From NCBI RefSeq assembly GCF_025660475.1, contig NZ_JAOUSF010000002.1, positions 744,001 through 808,000 of the forward strand: a DNA stretch of 64,000 nt. The letters are read 5' to 3'. The notes under the pieces were generated by a model that was not told the origin of the DNA, searched no databases, and worked only from the letters and a program-made list of their open reading frames with translations. Every line of letters starts with the position of its first letter. The stretch's first letter is position 1. Below are positions 54,011 through 64,000 of the stretch, one piece after another. The translations under genes were made by a program, and so were the position numbers. Source of the stretch: Perspicuibacillus lycopersici. GTDB taxonomy: Bacteria; Bacillota; Bacilli; Bacillales; Caldibacillaceae.

Positions 54011-54712
54011 TTACAAGAAATAAAGGATAGGAACAATGATTGCAGTAATAAGCAAGCCTGGTAATAGATTCGCTACCTTTATTTTTAAAATACCAATCAA
54101 ATTCATACCGATAGCAAAGATCATAATTCCGCCAACTGCAGTTAGTTCCATTATGAATGAATCTAATAATGCTTCTGGGACTAGTTTATTAATTTGCGTG
54201 GCAAACAATGCAATTAAGCCTTGATAAATAAAAACGGGCACACTTGAAAATATAACTCCTATTCCTAATGTAGTGGTTAAAATTGCAGCAGTAAATCCAT
54301 CAATCATACCTTTTGTATATAATACTTGATGATCTCCTCTTATCCCACTATCTAAAGCACCGATAACTGCCATTGCTCCAATAACAAAAATTAACGTTGC
54401 CGTGACAAATGCCTGTGATATATTACTTGTCCCATTTCCACCTATTTTTTTCTCTAGCCAAGTGCCTAGTGTATTTAGCTTTCCATCTAAATCCATAAGT
54501 TCCCCTAGAATTGCTCCGAATACAATACAAATTATGACGATTAAAAAGTTATTACTTTTAATTCCCATAGATAGGCCAAGAACCATTACGGTTAAGCCAA
54601 TCCCTTTCATTACCGTATCCTTCATTGATTCGGGGATCTTGGAAAGAAAGCTACCAACAATTACGCCAATAATGATTAATAAAGCATTAACAATGGTGCC
54701 TAGTAAGGCCAT
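54011..54712 (-). CDS. DUF554 family membrane protein (YqgA-like)
   Basis: A 233-residue protein with about seven membrane helices. LLGTIVNALLIIIGVIVG, GIGLTVMVLGLSMGIK and a Gly-rich loop (LGELMDLDGKLNTLGTWLEKKIG) are characteristic of DUF554, a putative transporter family of unknown function. ATG 54712 has AGGTGG upstream. It sits between yyaC and spo0J, where Bacillus normally has few extra genes. Confidence 0.88.
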   Translation of the reverse strand: MALLGTIVNALLIIIGVIVGSFLSKIPESMKDTVMKGIGLTVMVLGLSMGIKSNNFLIVIICIVFGAILGELMDLDGKLNTLGTWLEKKIGGNGTSNISQAFVTATLIFVIGAMAVIGALDSGIRGDHQVLYTKGMIDGFTAAILTTTLGIGVIFSSVPVFIYQGLIALFATQINKLVPEALLDSFIMELTAVGGIMIFAIGMNLIGILKIKVANLLPGLLITAIIVPILYFL

Positions 54713-54773
54713 GTATTCCACCTACAAACCTATTATGTTTTGATTATATAAAAAATAAGTCATTATTCATGAC

Positions 54774-55631
54774 TTATTCTAAAAATTCATTTGGACTTAG
54801 CAACTCTAAAATTCGTTCTAAATCATCTTTAGAGAGAAATTCAATCTCAATTTTCCCTTTGTTTTTATTTTGTTTAATTTTAACTGTCGTACCAAATCGT
54901 TCACGTAAATTTGATTCTTGCTCTAGTAAGAAAACATCTTTTTTCTCTTTTTTCTTCTTTGTTTCACGTGAAACATTTTCGTTTATTTGTTGAACAAGAA
55001 GCTCTAATTGACGAACATTTAGCTGTTCTTTTATTACTTTTTCAGCCAACGGCTTCATTTTTTCTTTATTTTTTAATCCAAGTAAAGCTCTACCATGCCC
55101 CATTGAAATTTTTTCATCTGTAATAAGTTGTTGAATATAAGCTGGTAGTGATAATAGCCGAACGTGATTTGCTATATGTGGTCGACTTTTTCCGAGTCTT
55201 TTGGCTAGTTCTTCTTGCGTTAAGCTCATTCGATCCATTAGCGTTTGATATGCTGCTGCTTCTTCTAATGGAGTTAAGTCTTCCCGTTGTAGGTTTTCTA
55301 GGACAGCTAGTTCCATCATTTGCTGTTCACTAAGTTCTCTAACAACAACAGGAATTTTCTCTAATTTTGCTTCCTTTGCTGCTCGATAACGTCTTTCCCC
55401 GACAACTATTTCGTAGCCTTTAATACTTTTTCTTACGATTAATGGTTGAAGTATTCCGTGCTCAATAATCGATTGCTTTAATTCTTCAATAGCCTCATCT
55501 TTGAAGTATTTTCGTGGCTGATATGGATTGGGTCGGATATCGGTAATTTTTATATCTTCAACTTTCTCCTGATCTTTTACCTCAATATCTGGAAAGAGTG
55601 CATTGATTCCTTTACCAAGAGCTTTAGCCAT
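54774..55631 (-). CDS. parB: ParB/Spo0J chromosome-partitioning CTPase
   Basis: A 285-residue protein that binds parS, closes as a CTP clamp and spreads. The N-terminal ParA-interaction tail is MAKALGKGINALF. The CTP domain has PNPYQPR, VVGERRYRAAK, ENLQREDLTPLEEA, and the HTH (about 120-170) has LTQEELAKRLGKSRPHIANHVRLLSL. Dimer domain at the C-terminus. It overlaps parA by 8 nt and contains a parS site at 54960-54975. Confidence 0.97.
   Translation of the reverse strand: MAKALGKGINALFPDIEVKDQEKVEDIKITDIRPNPYQPRKYFKDEAIEELKQSIIEHGILQPLIVRKSIKGYEIVVGERRYRAAKEAKLEKIPVVVRELSEQQMMELAVLENLQREDLTPLEEAAAYQTLMDRMSLTQEELAKRLGKSRPHIANHVRLLSLPAYIQQLITDEKISMGHGRALLGLKNKEKMKPLAEKVIKEQLNVRQLELLVQQINENVSRETKKKKEKKDVFLLEQESNLRERFGTTVKIKQNKNKGKIEIEFLSKDDLERILELLSPNEFLE
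54960..54975. other. parS site inside parB
   Basis: Perfect TGTTTCACGTGAAACA inside the parB gene, as in B. subtilis spo0J. Confidence 0.96.
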
Positions 55632-56385
55632 TCACCACCACTTCCTTTGCTAGTTCAATATATACTTCAGCACCTCTAGATCGTGGATCATATGTGATAA
55701 TTGGTTGTCCATGACTTGGTGCTTCACTTAAACGAATATTCCTAGGAATAATTGTATGGAACACTTTATCTTGGAAATATTTTTTCACTTCATCAATTAC
55801 TTGAATACCTAAGTTTGTTCTCGCATCTAACATCGTTAACAGAACGCCTTCTATCATAAGCTCTGTATTTAAATGTTTTTGTACTAATCGAACGGTATTT
55901 AATAATTGACTTAATCCTTCTAAAGCATAGTATTCGCATTGAACGGGAATTAAGACAGAGTCAGAAGCAGTAAGAGCATTAATTGTAAGTAATCCAAGTG
56001 AAGGAGGACAATCAATAATAATGAAGTCAAATTGATCCTTAACTTGATCAAGTGCATGTTTTAATCGAACTTCTCTTGAAATCGTTGGTACAAGCTCAAT
56101 TTCTGCACCTGCTAGTTGAATAGTAGCTGGAATAGCATACATATTTTCTACTTGGGTTGGAACAATTACTTTTTCTGTTTCAACATCATCTATTAAAATA
56201 TCATAAATACAATGCTGAACATCACCTTTTTCTATACCAATACCACTTGTTGCATTCCCTTGAGGGTCTATATCAACTAGTAATACTTTCTTACCGATGT
56301 ATGCCAAACAGGCTGATAAATTAACAGATGTCGTTGTTTTTCCAACGCCACCTTTTTGATTTGCAATTGCAATAACTTTATTCAC
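55624..56385 (-). CDS. parA: ParA/Soj ATPase
   Basis: A 253-residue Walker-type ATPase. The deviant Walker A is KGGVGKTTT (residues 10-18), and DIDPQGNATSG and IIIDCPPSLGLL complete the site. It regulates DnaA and helps separate origins with ParB. It starts at GTG 56385 with AGGTAGGTG upstream. The gap to noc contains DnaA boxes. Confidence 0.97.
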   Translation of the reverse strand: MNKVIAIANQKGGVGKTTTSVNLSACLAYIGKKVLLVDIDPQGNATSGIGIEKGDVQHCIYDILIDDVETEKVIVPTQVENMYAIPATIQLAGAEIELVPTISREVRLKHALDQVKDQFDFIIIDCPPSLGLLTINALTASDSVLIPVQCEYYALEGLSQLLNTVRLVQKHLNTELMIEGVLLTMLDARTNLGIQVIDEVKKYFQDKVFHTIIPRNIRLSEAPSHGQPIITYDPRSRGAEVYIELAKEVVVNG

Positions 56386-56680
56386 GATGTCACCTACCTT
56401 AATAAAACAAATGAAACTTATTTTATTTTAACATGAAAATAGGAAAAAAAAACTTTTATTGATGAAAAGTAAAATAGATTTAATGAAAAATAGTGTTTCG
56501 ATTGTTATTTTCTATGGTTCTTCTGCTTAAATTTATTATTTTGTAAATTTATTCCAAATGTAATCTCCCCTTTTCTCTACTCTAATATTTTTATTAGAGA
56601 ACATTACCCGAAATATTTATTCCTCTTATAAAACAACTTGCACACAATACACCGCAATTTATCAAACAGTGCGCAAAAAG

Positions 56681-56698
56681 TTATCCACATGTGAATAA
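56681..56698. other. Head-to-head DnaA-box pair
   Basis: TTATCCACA (perfect) directly meets TGTGAATAA (8 of 9 on the other strand), an 18-bp near palindrome. Confidence 0.65.
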
Positions 56699-56746
56699 CT
56701 TTTTTAAAACAACTACAATATAAATTTATTGATATAAAGAATTCCA

Positions 56747-56775
56747 TAAAAAAGACTGCTAGTAAGCAGTCTTTT
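56747..56775 (-). terminator. Terminator of noc
   Basis: AAAGACTGCT with AGCAGTCTTT (56751-56760 and 56765-56774), perfect 10 bp, then TTTTTT on the minus strand. Confidence 0.88.
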
Positions 56776-56802
56776 GAAAACATATTATATTAAATTACAA
56801 AT

Positions 56803-57696
56803 CTATGATTTCTTTTTTGGAATTCGAATCGTGATTTGATAACAATCATCTAGTTCTTCTTCTGTAGAATCGACATTAATACCACTCTTATTTACCATAG
56901 ACAAAGATTGTCTAATCGTATTTACTGCAATACGGATGTCCTTACTAAAAGAAAGTCGTTTAGATTTTTTAGGCTTCTCTGTATTTAATAATTTATTTAC
57001 ACGCTCTTCTGTTTGTTTAACATTCAAGTTCTTTTCAATTATTTCTTCAACCACTTTTAGCTGAAGCTGCTCTTCCTTTAACGGAATTACTGCACGTGCA
57101 TGTCTTTCCGTAATGGATTTATTAAGTAATGCCTCTTGCACTTTTTTAGGCAACTTTAATAGACGAAGTTTATTCGCTACTGTTGATTGGCCCTTTCCTA
57201 AACGTTGTGCCAATGCTTCTTGTGTTAATTGATGAATTTCTAATAATTGCTCATATGCCAGTGCTTCTTCAATAGGTGTTAATTCTTCCCTTTGTAAGTT
57301 TTCAATCAGTGCCATAGAAGCTGTTTCTTTATCATTCATGTTTTTAATTATTGCTGGAACACTACTCCATTCAAGCTTTTTAACCGCTCGAAAACGTCTT
57401 TCCCCGGCAATAATTTCATAAAATCCATCTTCTAATTCTCTTACAACAATTGGTTGAATAATCCCATGGGTATGAATTGTCTTTGCAAGTTCATCAATTT
57501 TTGCTTCGTCAAAAATAGTACGAGGTTGATAACGATTGGGCTGAATCCGATCAATAGGTAGATTTCTAATTCTCTCTTGGTCATCTACTACTTCATTTTC
57601 TACTAATTCCGTTAATTCTGCTTGTTCTTCATTAACCCCATTTTCTACCTCTTCTTTTTCAATGACCCCAAATATTCGCGAAAAAGGAGACTTCAA
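56803..57696 (-). CDS. noc: Nucleoid occlusion protein Noc
   Basis: A 297-residue ParB paralogue. It blocks division over the nucleoid by binding NBS sites and the membrane. The N-terminal amphipathic tail [16 protein letters not shown] drives membrane contact. The core has [23 protein letters not shown] and [14 protein letters not shown]. The [24 protein letters not shown], has Noc-type residues (GQST) rather than Spo0J-type. It starts at TTG 57696 with GGTGGTG upstream. No NBS (ATTTCCCGGGAAAT) was seen in the window. Confidence 0.95.
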   Translation of the reverse strand: MKSPFSRIFGVIEKEEVENGVNEEQAELTELVENEVVDDQERIRNLPIDRIQPNRYQPRTIFDEAKIDELAKTIHTHGIIQPIVVRELEDGFYEIIAGERRFRAVKKLEWSSVPAIIKNMNDKETASMALIENLQREELTPIEEALAYEQLLEIHQLTQEALAQRLGKGQSTVANKLRLLKLPKKVQEALLNKSITERHARAVIPLKEEQLQLKVVEEIIEKNLNVKQTEERVNKLLNTEKPKKSKRLSFSKDIRIAVNTIRQSLSMVNKSGINVDSTEEELDDCYQITIRIPKKKS

Positions 57697-57816
57697 TGCG
57701 CATACACCACCTTTATTAGAAACTTCCTGACAGTATTTAGTAGCTCATACATAAATATTCTCGATTACTTAACAAATTCCTGCAAAATATAAGAATTTTT
57801 AAATACATATCCTGTA

Positions 57817-58539
57817 TTAATTTAGTGGAGTTTTTATCGGAACTCCAGGTTTTCTAGGATATTTCTTCGGAGTATTTTTTACTTTTCTTATTTGAATAAT
57901 AGTTCTTTCACTATTTTCCTCTGGTAGTGTAAACGGATAAATCTTGTCCACTTGCCCACCTAAAATTTCGATTGCTTTTCGCCCTTCTTCTAGCTCTTCA
58001 TTCCCACTCGATCCTTTAAGTGCGATAAAATGACCGTTCACCTTTACTAATGGTAAACAAAATTCACTAAGAACAGACAATTTTGCGACTGCACGTGCAG
58101 TAACAACATCATATTGCTCACGGTGTTCCGCTGCTCTTCCGAATATTTCCGCACGATCATGGTAAAAATGAACATTTTCAAGCTCTAAAGCATTTGCTAA
58201 TTCTTTTAAAAAGGTAATTCGTTTATTTAATGAATCGACAATCGTAACCTTCAAATGCGGGAACACAATCTTTAAAGGAATACTTGGAAATCCCGCTCCC
58301 GCTCCTACATCACAGATGGATAGAGAAGATTGCTCTTGGATTGGGAAAAAAAAGGCAGCAGATAAAGAATCATAAAAATGCTTTACATACACTTCATCTT
58401 TATCTGTTATTGCTGTTAAATTTATTTTTTCATTCCACTCGATTAATAGTCGATAATATCGTTCGAATTGGGAAATTTGTTTACTAGTCAATTCAATATT
58501 ATATTTTTGTAATTCCAATTGAAATTGCTCTATTTTCAT
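57817..58539 (-). CDS. rsmG: 16S rRNA (guanine-527 N7)-methyltransferase
   Basis: A 240-residue SAM-dependent enzyme. [20 protein letters not shown] and [17 protein letters not shown] (SAM motif I) are diagnostic, and [13 protein letters not shown] follows. It methylates G527 of 16S rRNA. ATG 58539 is chosen by comparison with the usual N-terminus; GTG 58548 is possible. It follows mnmG by 93 nt. Confidence 0.95.
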   Translation of the reverse strand: MKIEQFQLELQKYNIELTSKQISQFERYYRLLIEWNEKINLTAITDKDEVYVKHFYDSLSAAFFFPIQEQSSLSICDVGAGAGFPSIPLKIVFPHLKVTIVDSLNKRITFLKELANALELENVHFYHDRAEIFGRAAEHREQYDVVTARAVAKLSVLSEFCLPLVKVNGHFIALKGSSGNEELEEGRKAIEILGGQVDKIYPFTLPEENSERTIIQIRKVKNTPKKYPRKPGVPIKTPLN

Positions 58540-58632
58540 TCGATACACTCTTCCTCGTCATCGAAATGACTTTTCTAATTTCATTATACTGGTAAACAGC
58601 AAAATATTAAATGCTGGATTTATTTTTATTGA

Positions 58633-60528
58633 TTATTCGTTTGATACGCGTGCAATTTTTCCTTGTTCAATATAAATCAATAGAATTGAAATATCTGCTG
58701 GATTTACACCAGATATACGGGATGCTTGAGCTAATGTAAGTGGAAGCACTTTTTTTAATTTTTCTCTTGCTTCATTAGCTAAGCCACTAATCGCATCATA
58801 ATCAATATCTGCAGGTATTTTTTTATCTTCCATTTTCTTTAAGCGATCCACTTGTTGATAGGTTTTTTCAATATAGCCTTCATACTTAATTTGGATTTCT
58901 ACTTGTTCTTCAATTTCTTTATCCAATTCAATCTCGGATGGTGCCAATAATTTAATATGGTCATATTTCATTTCTGGTCTTCTTAATAAATCTGCAGCAC
59001 GAATTCCATCCTTTAATTCACTACCACCAACGCTAGCAATTAATTGCTGTGTTTGTTCGTTAGGTTTGATAATGATTTTTTTCAGTCTCTTAATTTCGTC
59101 CTCAATTTTTTGCTTTTTATTTAAGAATTTTTTATAACGTTCGTCACTAATTAAACCAATTTCATGACCAATTTCAGTTAAACGTAAATCTGCATTATCA
59201 TGTCTTAATAGTAAACGATATTCCGCTCTTGAAGTTAACAGACGATATGGTTCTACTGTTCCCTTTGTTACAAGGTCATCAATTAACACTCCAATATAGG
59301 CATCTGAACGATTTAAAATAACATCTTGATTACGTCCGAGTGCTCGGGAAGCGGCATTTATTCCAGCCATGATTCCTTGACCAGCAGCTTCTTCATAACC
59401 ACTTGTTCCATTTATTTGACCAGCTGTATATAAATTTTTTACTGCTTTCGTCTCTAATGTTGGCCAAAGCTGTGTTGGTGTGATGGCATCATACTCAATT
59501 GCATAGCCTGCCCGCATCATTTCCGCATTTTCCAACCCAGGGATACTTGCAAGTAATTTATGTTGAACTTCCTCAGGGAGACTTGTAGATAATCCTTGAA
59601 CATAGACCTCTTCTGTATTTCTACCTTCTGGCTCTAAAAATACTTGGTGTCTTGGTTTATCGTGGAATCGAACAACTTTATCCTCAATAGAAGGACAATA
59701 TCTTGGACCTCTACCTTTAATCATTCCGGAAAACATTGGACTACGGTGTAAATTACTATCAATAATTTGATGGGTTGTTTCAGTAGTATAGGTTAGCCAA
59801 CAAGGTAATTGATCGGTAATTGTATCGGTTGTTTCATAGGAGAAGCTTCTAGGTTCTTCATCTCCTGGTTGAATTTCTGTTTTAGAATAATCAATTGTTT
59901 TACTATTTACTCTTGGTGGGGTTCCTGTTTTAAATCGGACAAGATCAAAGCCCAATTGTTCTAGGTGCTCGGATAATTTAATGGACGGCTGTTGATTATT
60001 TGGTCCACTAGAATACTTCAATTCACCGATAATGATTTCCCCTCTTAAATACGTTCCTGTAGTAATGACAATTGTTTTGGCACGATAAATTGCACCTGTT
60101 TTTGTAATAACTCCTTTACATTCGCCATCTTCTATAATAAGGTTTTCAACCATTCCTTGGATTAATTTAAGATTTGGTTCATTTTCCAATATTTTTTTCA
60201 TTTCTTGCTGATATAACACTTTATCTGCTTGCGCACGTAAGGCACGAACTGCTGGACCTTTACCTGTATTCAACATCCGCATTTGAATATAGGTTTTATC
60301 AATTACCTTAGCCATTACCCCACCTAATGCATCAATTTCTCTAACAACAATCCCTTTAGCCGGACCACCAATAGATGGATTACACGGCATAAAGGCAACC
60401 ATATCAAGATTAATGGTAATCATCGCTGTTTTTGCACCCATTCTTGCGGCAGCATAACCTGCTTCACAGCCCGCATGTCCTGCACCGACGACAATTACAT
60501 CAAAATTTCCCGCTTCATATGTTTGCAT
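58633..60528 (-). CDS. mnmG: tRNA uridine-34 carboxymethylaminomethyl synthesis protein MnmG (GidA)
   Basis: A 631-residue FAD protein. The FAD motif is [21 protein letters not shown]. Other blocks are [41 protein letters not shown] and [18 protein letters not shown]. With MnmE it puts cmnm5 groups on U34. It lies 21 nt behind mnmE. SD AGGAGG precedes ATG 60528. Confidence 0.97.
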   Translation of the reverse strand: MQTYEAGNFDVIVVGAGHAGCEAGYAAARMGAKTAMITINLDMVAFMPCNPSIGGPAKGIVVREIDALGGVMAKVIDKTYIQMRMLNTGKGPAVRALRAQADKVLYQQEMKKILENEPNLKLIQGMVENLIIEDGECKGVITKTGAIYRAKTIVITTGTYLRGEIIIGELKYSSGPNNQQPSIKLSEHLEQLGFDLVRFKTGTPPRVNSKTIDYSKTEIQPGDEEPRSFSYETTDTITDQLPCWLTYTTETTHQIIDSNLHRSPMFSGMIKGRGPRYCPSIEDKVVRFHDKPRHQVFLEPEGRNTEEVYVQGLSTSLPEEVQHKLLASIPGLENAEMMRAGYAIEYDAITPTQLWPTLETKAVKNLYTAGQINGTSGYEEAAGQGIMAGINAASRALGRNQDVILNRSDAYIGVLIDDLVTKGTVEPYRLLTSRAEYRLLLRHDNADLRLTEIGHEIGLISDERYKKFLNKKQKIEDEIKRLKKIIIKPNEQTQQLIASVGGSELKDGIRAADLLRRPEMKYDHIKLLAPSEIELDKEIEEQVEIQIKYEGYIEKTYQQVDRLKKMEDKKIPADIDYDAISGLANEAREKLKKVLPLTLAQASRISGVNPADISILLIYIEQGKIARVSNE

Positions 60529-60549
60529 TTCTCTTACCTCCTATCAACG

Positions 60550-61935
60550 TTATTTTCCTAAACAAAATTGGGAAAACAACTGATTAATTAATTCGTCATG
60601 GACACTGTCACCGGTAATTTCACCTAATGTCTCCCATGATTTTGTCATATCTATTTGTACGATATCAATTGGAACTCCAGATTCTACACCAAATAATGCC
60701 TCGTCAATCATTTGCATTGCATTGTTTAGCAAGGCAATATGTCTTGCATTCGATACATAAGTTAAGTCACTTGTTTCAATCTCACCTTTAAAATACATGG
60801 ATGATATTGCCTGTTCTAACTCATCCATACCTTTATCATCTTTCATTGATGCATAAATAATAGTTCTTCCCTCTGCGAGCTTCTTGATTTCTTCTATATC
60901 TAGCTTCTGTGGTAAATCTAGCTTATTTATTATGATTATGGCATCCATACCTTTTATCGTTTCAAATAATTTGCGATCCTCTTCTGTGATTTCCTCATTA
61001 TAATTTACCACAAATAATATTAAATCTGCTTCCTTCAATACTTTTCTGGAACGTTCTACACCAATTCTTTCTACAATATCTTCGGTTTCGCGAATCCCTG
61101 CTGTATCAACAAGTCTTAATGGCACTCCACGGACATTCACATATTCTTCTATAACATCTCTTGTAGTCCCAGGAATATCTGTAACAATAGCTTTATTTTC
61201 ATGAACAAAACTATTTAGTAAAGAGGATTTTCCAACATTTGGGCGACCAATAATAACGGTAGCTAAACCTTCTCGTAATATTTTCCCCTGTTTTGATGTT
61301 TCCAATAACTTTTCAATTTCATTTTTTACGTATTTTGCTTTTTCTTGTAGAAGTGTATGTGTCATTTCTTCCACATCGTCATATTCTGGGTAATCGATAT
61401 TTACCTCGACTTGTGCTAAAACTTCTAATATTTCTTGTCGAAGTTTTCTAATTTTTTTCGATAAACGACCTTCCATTTGACCTAAAGCAACGTTCATCGC
61501 ACGATCAGTTTTTGCACGGATTAAATCCATCACCGCTTCTGCTTGGGAAAGATCGATTCTTCCATTCACAAATGCCCGTTTCGTAAATTCCCCTGGTTCG
61601 GCAATACGTGCACCTTTTGTTAACACTAATTGTAGTACACGATTAACGGAAAGTAATCCACCGTGACAATTTATTTCCACGACATCTTCCCGAGTAAAAG
61701 TTTTTGGTCCCTTCATAATAGAAACCATTACCTCTTCAATTTTTTTATTTTCACGTTTATCTATAATAAAACCATAATGAATGGTATGTGAATTTACTTC
61801 CATAAGTGTTTTCCCAGATGGGCTTTGGAAAATATCGTCTGCAATTTTGATTGCGTCTGGACCAGTTATCCGAACAATACCGATGGCACCCTCTCCTAAA
61901 GGAGTAGAAATTGCGGCTATCGTATCAAATTCCAT
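60550..61935 (-). CDS. mnmE: tRNA modification GTPase MnmE (TrmE)
   Basis: A 461-residue GTPase. The N-terminal folate-binding domain starts [23 protein letters not shown]. GTPase motifs are [14 protein letters not shown] (G1), DIPGTTRD (G2), DTAGIRET (G3) and NKLD (G4). The C-terminal FCLGK ends in the catalytic Cys. It works with MnmG. Start ATG 61935 with GAGGTG. Confidence 0.97.
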   Translation of the reverse strand: MEFDTIAAISTPLGEGAIGIVRITGPDAIKIADDIFQSPSGKTLMEVNSHTIHYGFIIDKRENKKIEEVMVSIMKGPKTFTREDVVEINCHGGLLSVNRVLQLVLTKGARIAEPGEFTKRAFVNGRIDLSQAEAVMDLIRAKTDRAMNVALGQMEGRLSKKIRKLRQEILEVLAQVEVNIDYPEYDDVEEMTHTLLQEKAKYVKNEIEKLLETSKQGKILREGLATVIIGRPNVGKSSLLNSFVHENKAIVTDIPGTTRDVIEEYVNVRGVPLRLVDTAGIRETEDIVERIGVERSRKVLKEADLILFVVNYNEEITEEDRKLFETIKGMDAIIIINKLDLPQKLDIEEIKKLAEGRTIIYASMKDDKGMDELEQAISSMYFKGEIETSDLTYVSNARHIALLNNAMQMIDEALFGVESGVPIDIVQIDMTKSWETLGEITGDSVHDELINQLFSQFCLGK

Positions 61936-62241
61936 TTATGTCACCTCACTGTTTACTTATTTTCTATTTGCATTTTTATTTCTATTATTTGCTTTATCTT
62001 TATAATTCCTTATTATTCTAGGTTAGTATTGCTTTGCAATCAAAAAATATAGCTTTTGACCAAGAAATAGAATACCATACTATGATGGCAAACAAAAGAA
62101 TGGCATCCTTATATTATAACTTATCCACATGTTGATAACAAAAAATATTTATTTCTTTTTTCACCGCTTCAATCAAATTATCCACATGTGAAAAAGTAAT
62201 TTCTTTTCCTTCCCATTTTAAAAAAATCACCATTCTATGAA
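61936..62241. other. Intergenic region upstream of mnmE
   Basis: About 300 bp, AT-rich, non-coding. Two DnaA boxes are present (62121-62129 and 62178-62186). Confidence 0.6.
62121..62186 (+). other. Two DnaA boxes upstream of mnmE
   Basis: Perfect TTATCCACA at 62121-62129 and at 62178-62186, each followed by TGTTGATAA or TGTGAAAAA, which resemble weak inverted boxes. Confidence 0.7.
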
Positions 62242-62310
62242 TTAAAAAAAGTCTTCCTTCACTGTTATTACTAAGATATTACTTAGCAAAACAATGTTAG
62301 GAAGACTTTT
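62242..62310 (-). terminator. Terminator behind jag
   Basis: AAAGTCTTCCT (62248-62258) pairs perfectly with AGGAAGACTTT (62299-62309); an inner CTAAG/CTTAG hairpin. T-run on the minus strand. Confidence 0.82.
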
Positions 62311-62316
62311 AAAATA

Positions 62317-62934
62317 TTATTTTGGTGCAATAACTAGATAACGATTTGGATCCATTCCTACAGAATAGGTTTTTACTTTAGTGTTATCCGCTAGAGTAGA
62401 ATGGATTATTCTTCTTTCATTAGATGGCATTGGTTCTAATGAAATTTCCTTCTTCTCCTTAACTGCCTTATTTGCTAGTCGATTTGCTAATAACACGAGA
62501 CTCTCTTCTCGTCGTTTCCGGTAATTCTCTGCATCTAATGTCACAATCATAAATTGCTCCGAATGCCGATTCAGCACTAACTGGGTTATGTTTTGGAGTG
62601 CATTTAAGGTTTGGCCTCTTTTTCCTATAATATATCCAACCTTATCACTCGCTAAATTAAAGAATACATGCTTTCCTTCGACGTTTGTTTCAATCGTGAC
62701 ATTAATATCCATCTGTTTACAAACATTAATTAAAAAATTTCGCGCTTCTTCTATTGGGTCTACTTTCATCGTTACTTTTACAACAGCTAGACGTGAACCA
62801 AAAATACCGAAAATTCCTTTTTTCCCTTCATCAATTACAACAATATCTACTCGATCCTTTGTAGTATGTAAATCAGAAAGAGCAGATTGTACTGCTTCAT
62901 CCACGGTTTGGCCAGTAGCCGTCATTTGTTTCAC
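62317..62934 (-). CDS. jag: RNA-binding protein Jag/KhpB
   Basis: A 205-residue protein. The Jag_N domain (residues 1-50) reads [15 protein letters not shown] and [14 protein letters not shown]. The KH domain (about 65-140) has [11 protein letters not shown] with the GxxG loop. R3H (about 145-205) has [15 protein letters not shown]. It partners KhpA and acts in cell elongation and sporulation. It starts at GTG 62934, overlapping the yidC stop by 4 nt. Confidence 0.95.
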   Translation of the reverse strand: MKQMTATGQTVDEAVQSALSDLHTTKDRVDIVVIDEGKKGIFGIFGSRLAVVKVTMKVDPIEEARNFLINVCKQMDINVTIETNVEGKHVFFNLASDKVGYIIGKRGQTLNALQNITQLVLNRHSEQFMIVTLDAENYRKRREESLVLLANRLANKAVKEKKEISLEPMPSNERRIIHSTLADNTKVKTYSVGMDPNRYLVIAPK

Positions 62935-63728
62935 TTTTTCTTTCCTCCCGAACGTTTAGAAGTAGCAGTACTTGTTTGCTCTAGCTCTGCTATTTCTGGC
63001 GTTTTAATGAAAAACGTTTGAACAATGGAATAAATATTACCGACAATCCAGTATAAAGGAAGTGCTGCAGGTGTCATCGATGCGACAAATACAATCATAA
63101 CAGGCATAACCCAAAGCATAATTGCTAATTGAGGATTAGCTGGTTGACCCTTTGTCATAAACTTTTGCTGCAAGAATGTTGTTATACCTGCAATAATTGG
63201 AAGAATAAAATATGGATCTTTATCAGCTAGTTCGAACCATAAAAAGCTATTTCCTTTTAATTCCTCCGTACGCATAATGGCGTGGTAGAAACCAAGCAAT
63301 ATTGGCATTTGAATTAGAATTGGTAAACATCCAGTTAATGGATTAATATCATATTTTTGCATTAATGCAATTTGTTCCTGTTGAAATTTTTGCTGTGTTA
63401 CTGCATCTTTAGAAGCATATTTTTGTTTTAGCTTCTGTAATTCGGGCTGTATTAACTGCATTCTTTTAGAGCTTTTTAACTGTTTTACCATTAATGGTAG
63501 AATTGCTGTACGTATTAAAATCGTAACAATAATAATTGCTAAACCATATCCCCAATTACCATGGAAGATATTTGCTATTTTAATAATTAACCAGGAGAGT
63601 GGATAGACAAATATTTCATTCCAAATTCCTTCACTTTCACTCGTAACTGGCTGATTGATTTCAGAACACCCAGCTAAAAAAGTTACAATAAGTAGTAAAC
63701 TAATCAATAATAATACTTTTTTCTTCAC
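62931..63728 (-). CDS. yidC: Membrane insertase SpoIIIJ/YidC1 (OxaA)
   Basis: A 265-residue lipoprotein insertase. The lipobox LAGCSE ends at Cys21. Five membrane helices follow. The conserved Arg lies in helix 1 ([11 protein letters not shown]). The hairpin [20 protein letters not shown] precedes the next helix. It inserts membrane proteins and in Bacillus is needed for sigma-G activation. GTG 63728 is preceded by AGGAGG. It precedes jag in the same transcript. Confidence 0.95.
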   Translation of the reverse strand: MKKKVLLLISLLLIVTFLAGCSEINQPVTSESEGIWNEIFVYPLSWLIIKIANIFHGNWGYGLAIIIVTILIRTAILPLMVKQLKSSKRMQLIQPELQKLKQKYASKDAVTQQKFQQEQIALMQKYDINPLTGCLPILIQMPILLGFYHAIMRTEELKGNSFLWFELADKDPYFILPIIAGITTFLQQKFMTKGQPANPQLAIMLWVMPVMIVFVASMTPAALPLYWIVGNIYSIVQTFFIKTPEIAELEQTSTATSKRSGGKKK

Positions 63729-63850
63729 TCAAGCTCCTCCTGCATTCATTACTAGTTTTATTTATTATGTAACCGTCATCATCTATTTTAACATTATTCG
63801 TTTTATTTTTAATAGATTAAACAGAATTTTTCGTTCATTTAATATAAAAA

Positions 63851-63880
63851 AAGGTGTAGCTTTGCTCACTTACGCCTTTT
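63851..63880 (-). terminator. Weak hairpin between rnpA and yidC
   Basis: GGCGTA and TACACC pair with one mismatch, then TTTTTTT on the minus strand. Probably a partial terminator. Confidence 0.4.
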
Positions 63881-63881
63881 T

Positions 63882-64000
63882 CTATTGTCGCTTTAATACT
63901 TTTGCTAGCTTTAATACATGCTGTAAACTTTTCTTAACTTCTGCAAAGCTCATATCAGCAGCAGGTTTTCTCGCAATAATGATATAATCATATAAAGGAC
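63882..64000 (-). CDS. rnpA: Ribonuclease P protein component (3' part only)
   Basis: The last 39 codons read [20 protein letters not shown] and then [15 protein letters not shown], which match the RnpA C-terminus (IARxxAxxxxFxEL). The start lies outside the window. RnpA helps the RNA subunit cut tRNA precursors. rpmH and dnaA are expected beyond the right edge. Confidence 0.92.
   Translation of the reverse strand, partial: PLYDYIIIARKPAADMSFAEVKKSLQHVLKLAKVLKRQ

Larger units (their letters stand above)
56386..56802. other. Intergenic region between parA and noc
   Basis: AT-rich. It contains the DnaA-box pair (56681-56698) and the noc terminator (56747-56775). The parA promoter is not resolved. 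Confidence 0.6.

Noticed and set aside
56803-57696. Noc-binding site (ATTTCCCGGGAAAT) near noc
   Set aside because: No such palindrome was seen in the window.

Overview
This 64-kb window comes from an endospore-forming, AT-rich member of the Bacillaceae (Bacillota). Evidence is the complete walR-walK-walH-walI-walJ cluster, spoIIIJ(yidC)-jag, yyaC, gdpP-rplI-dnaC-purA, rpsF-ssb-rpsR and noc/soj/spo0J, all in Bacillus-type order, together with Bacillus-style Shine-Dalgarno sequences and cre, parS and WalR sites. The genus cannot be fixed from the sequence. The window lies immediately to one side of oriC: the right edge cuts rnpA, whose usual neighbours rpmH and dnaA lie beyond it, and nearly all genes from 30 to 64 kb are on the minus strand, pointing away from the origin.

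Layout. (1) 0-16.4 kb is accessory: a truncated MHYT/GGDEF protein, a PadR-HAAS-DUF4097 operon, a GDPD, an SDR, a VOC protein, a TetR/isochorismatase pair, a patch of gene decay at 7.7-9.8 kb (remnants of an esterase, a histidine kinase and a GGDEF protein) next to two small membrane proteins, a YeiL-like regulator divergent from an MFS carrier, a 7TM sensor kinase with a BTAD-type response regulator, and a YhhX-like oxidoreductase. Three related palindromic repeats sit in the intergenic gaps. (2) 16.6-24 kb handles sugar and amino sugar: a mannose-class PTS operon (IIAB, IIC, IID), manO, nagA-nagB-nagR and cutC. (3) 24-30 kb holds a large secreted GH43 arabinanase, an asparaginase II and an AraC/GyrI-like regulator. 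(4) 30-42 kb has rlmH, rlmD on the opposite strand, a CxxH/CxxC mini-protein, htrA, the wal operon and a WalR-box-controlled M23/LysM/G5 cell-wall hydrolase. (5) 42-64 kb is the replication, translation and segregation core, from purA and dnaC through rpsF-ssb-rpsR, ychF, yyaC, parAB, noc, rsmG, mnmG and mnmE to jag-yidC and partial rnpA.

The most notable find is the roughly 300-nt leader of the PTS operon. It holds a good sigma-A promoter, a cre-like site, a 29-nt element that matches a GlcT/LicT-type RNA antiterminator (RAT), and a very long terminator hairpin whose 5' strand overlaps the RAT. This predicts that a mannose-family PTS is controlled by PRD-protein antitermination of the kind known for ptsG. 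Other second-look items are a DnaA-box cluster beside htrA far from oriC, further DnaA boxes near mnmE and parA, two perfect parS sites, a perfect WalR dyad, a 20-bp palindrome between the YeiL-like gene and the MFS gene, and the decayed genes. No tRNA, rRNA, CRISPR, intact insertion sequence or prophage was seen. No clearly new multi-gene system was found.
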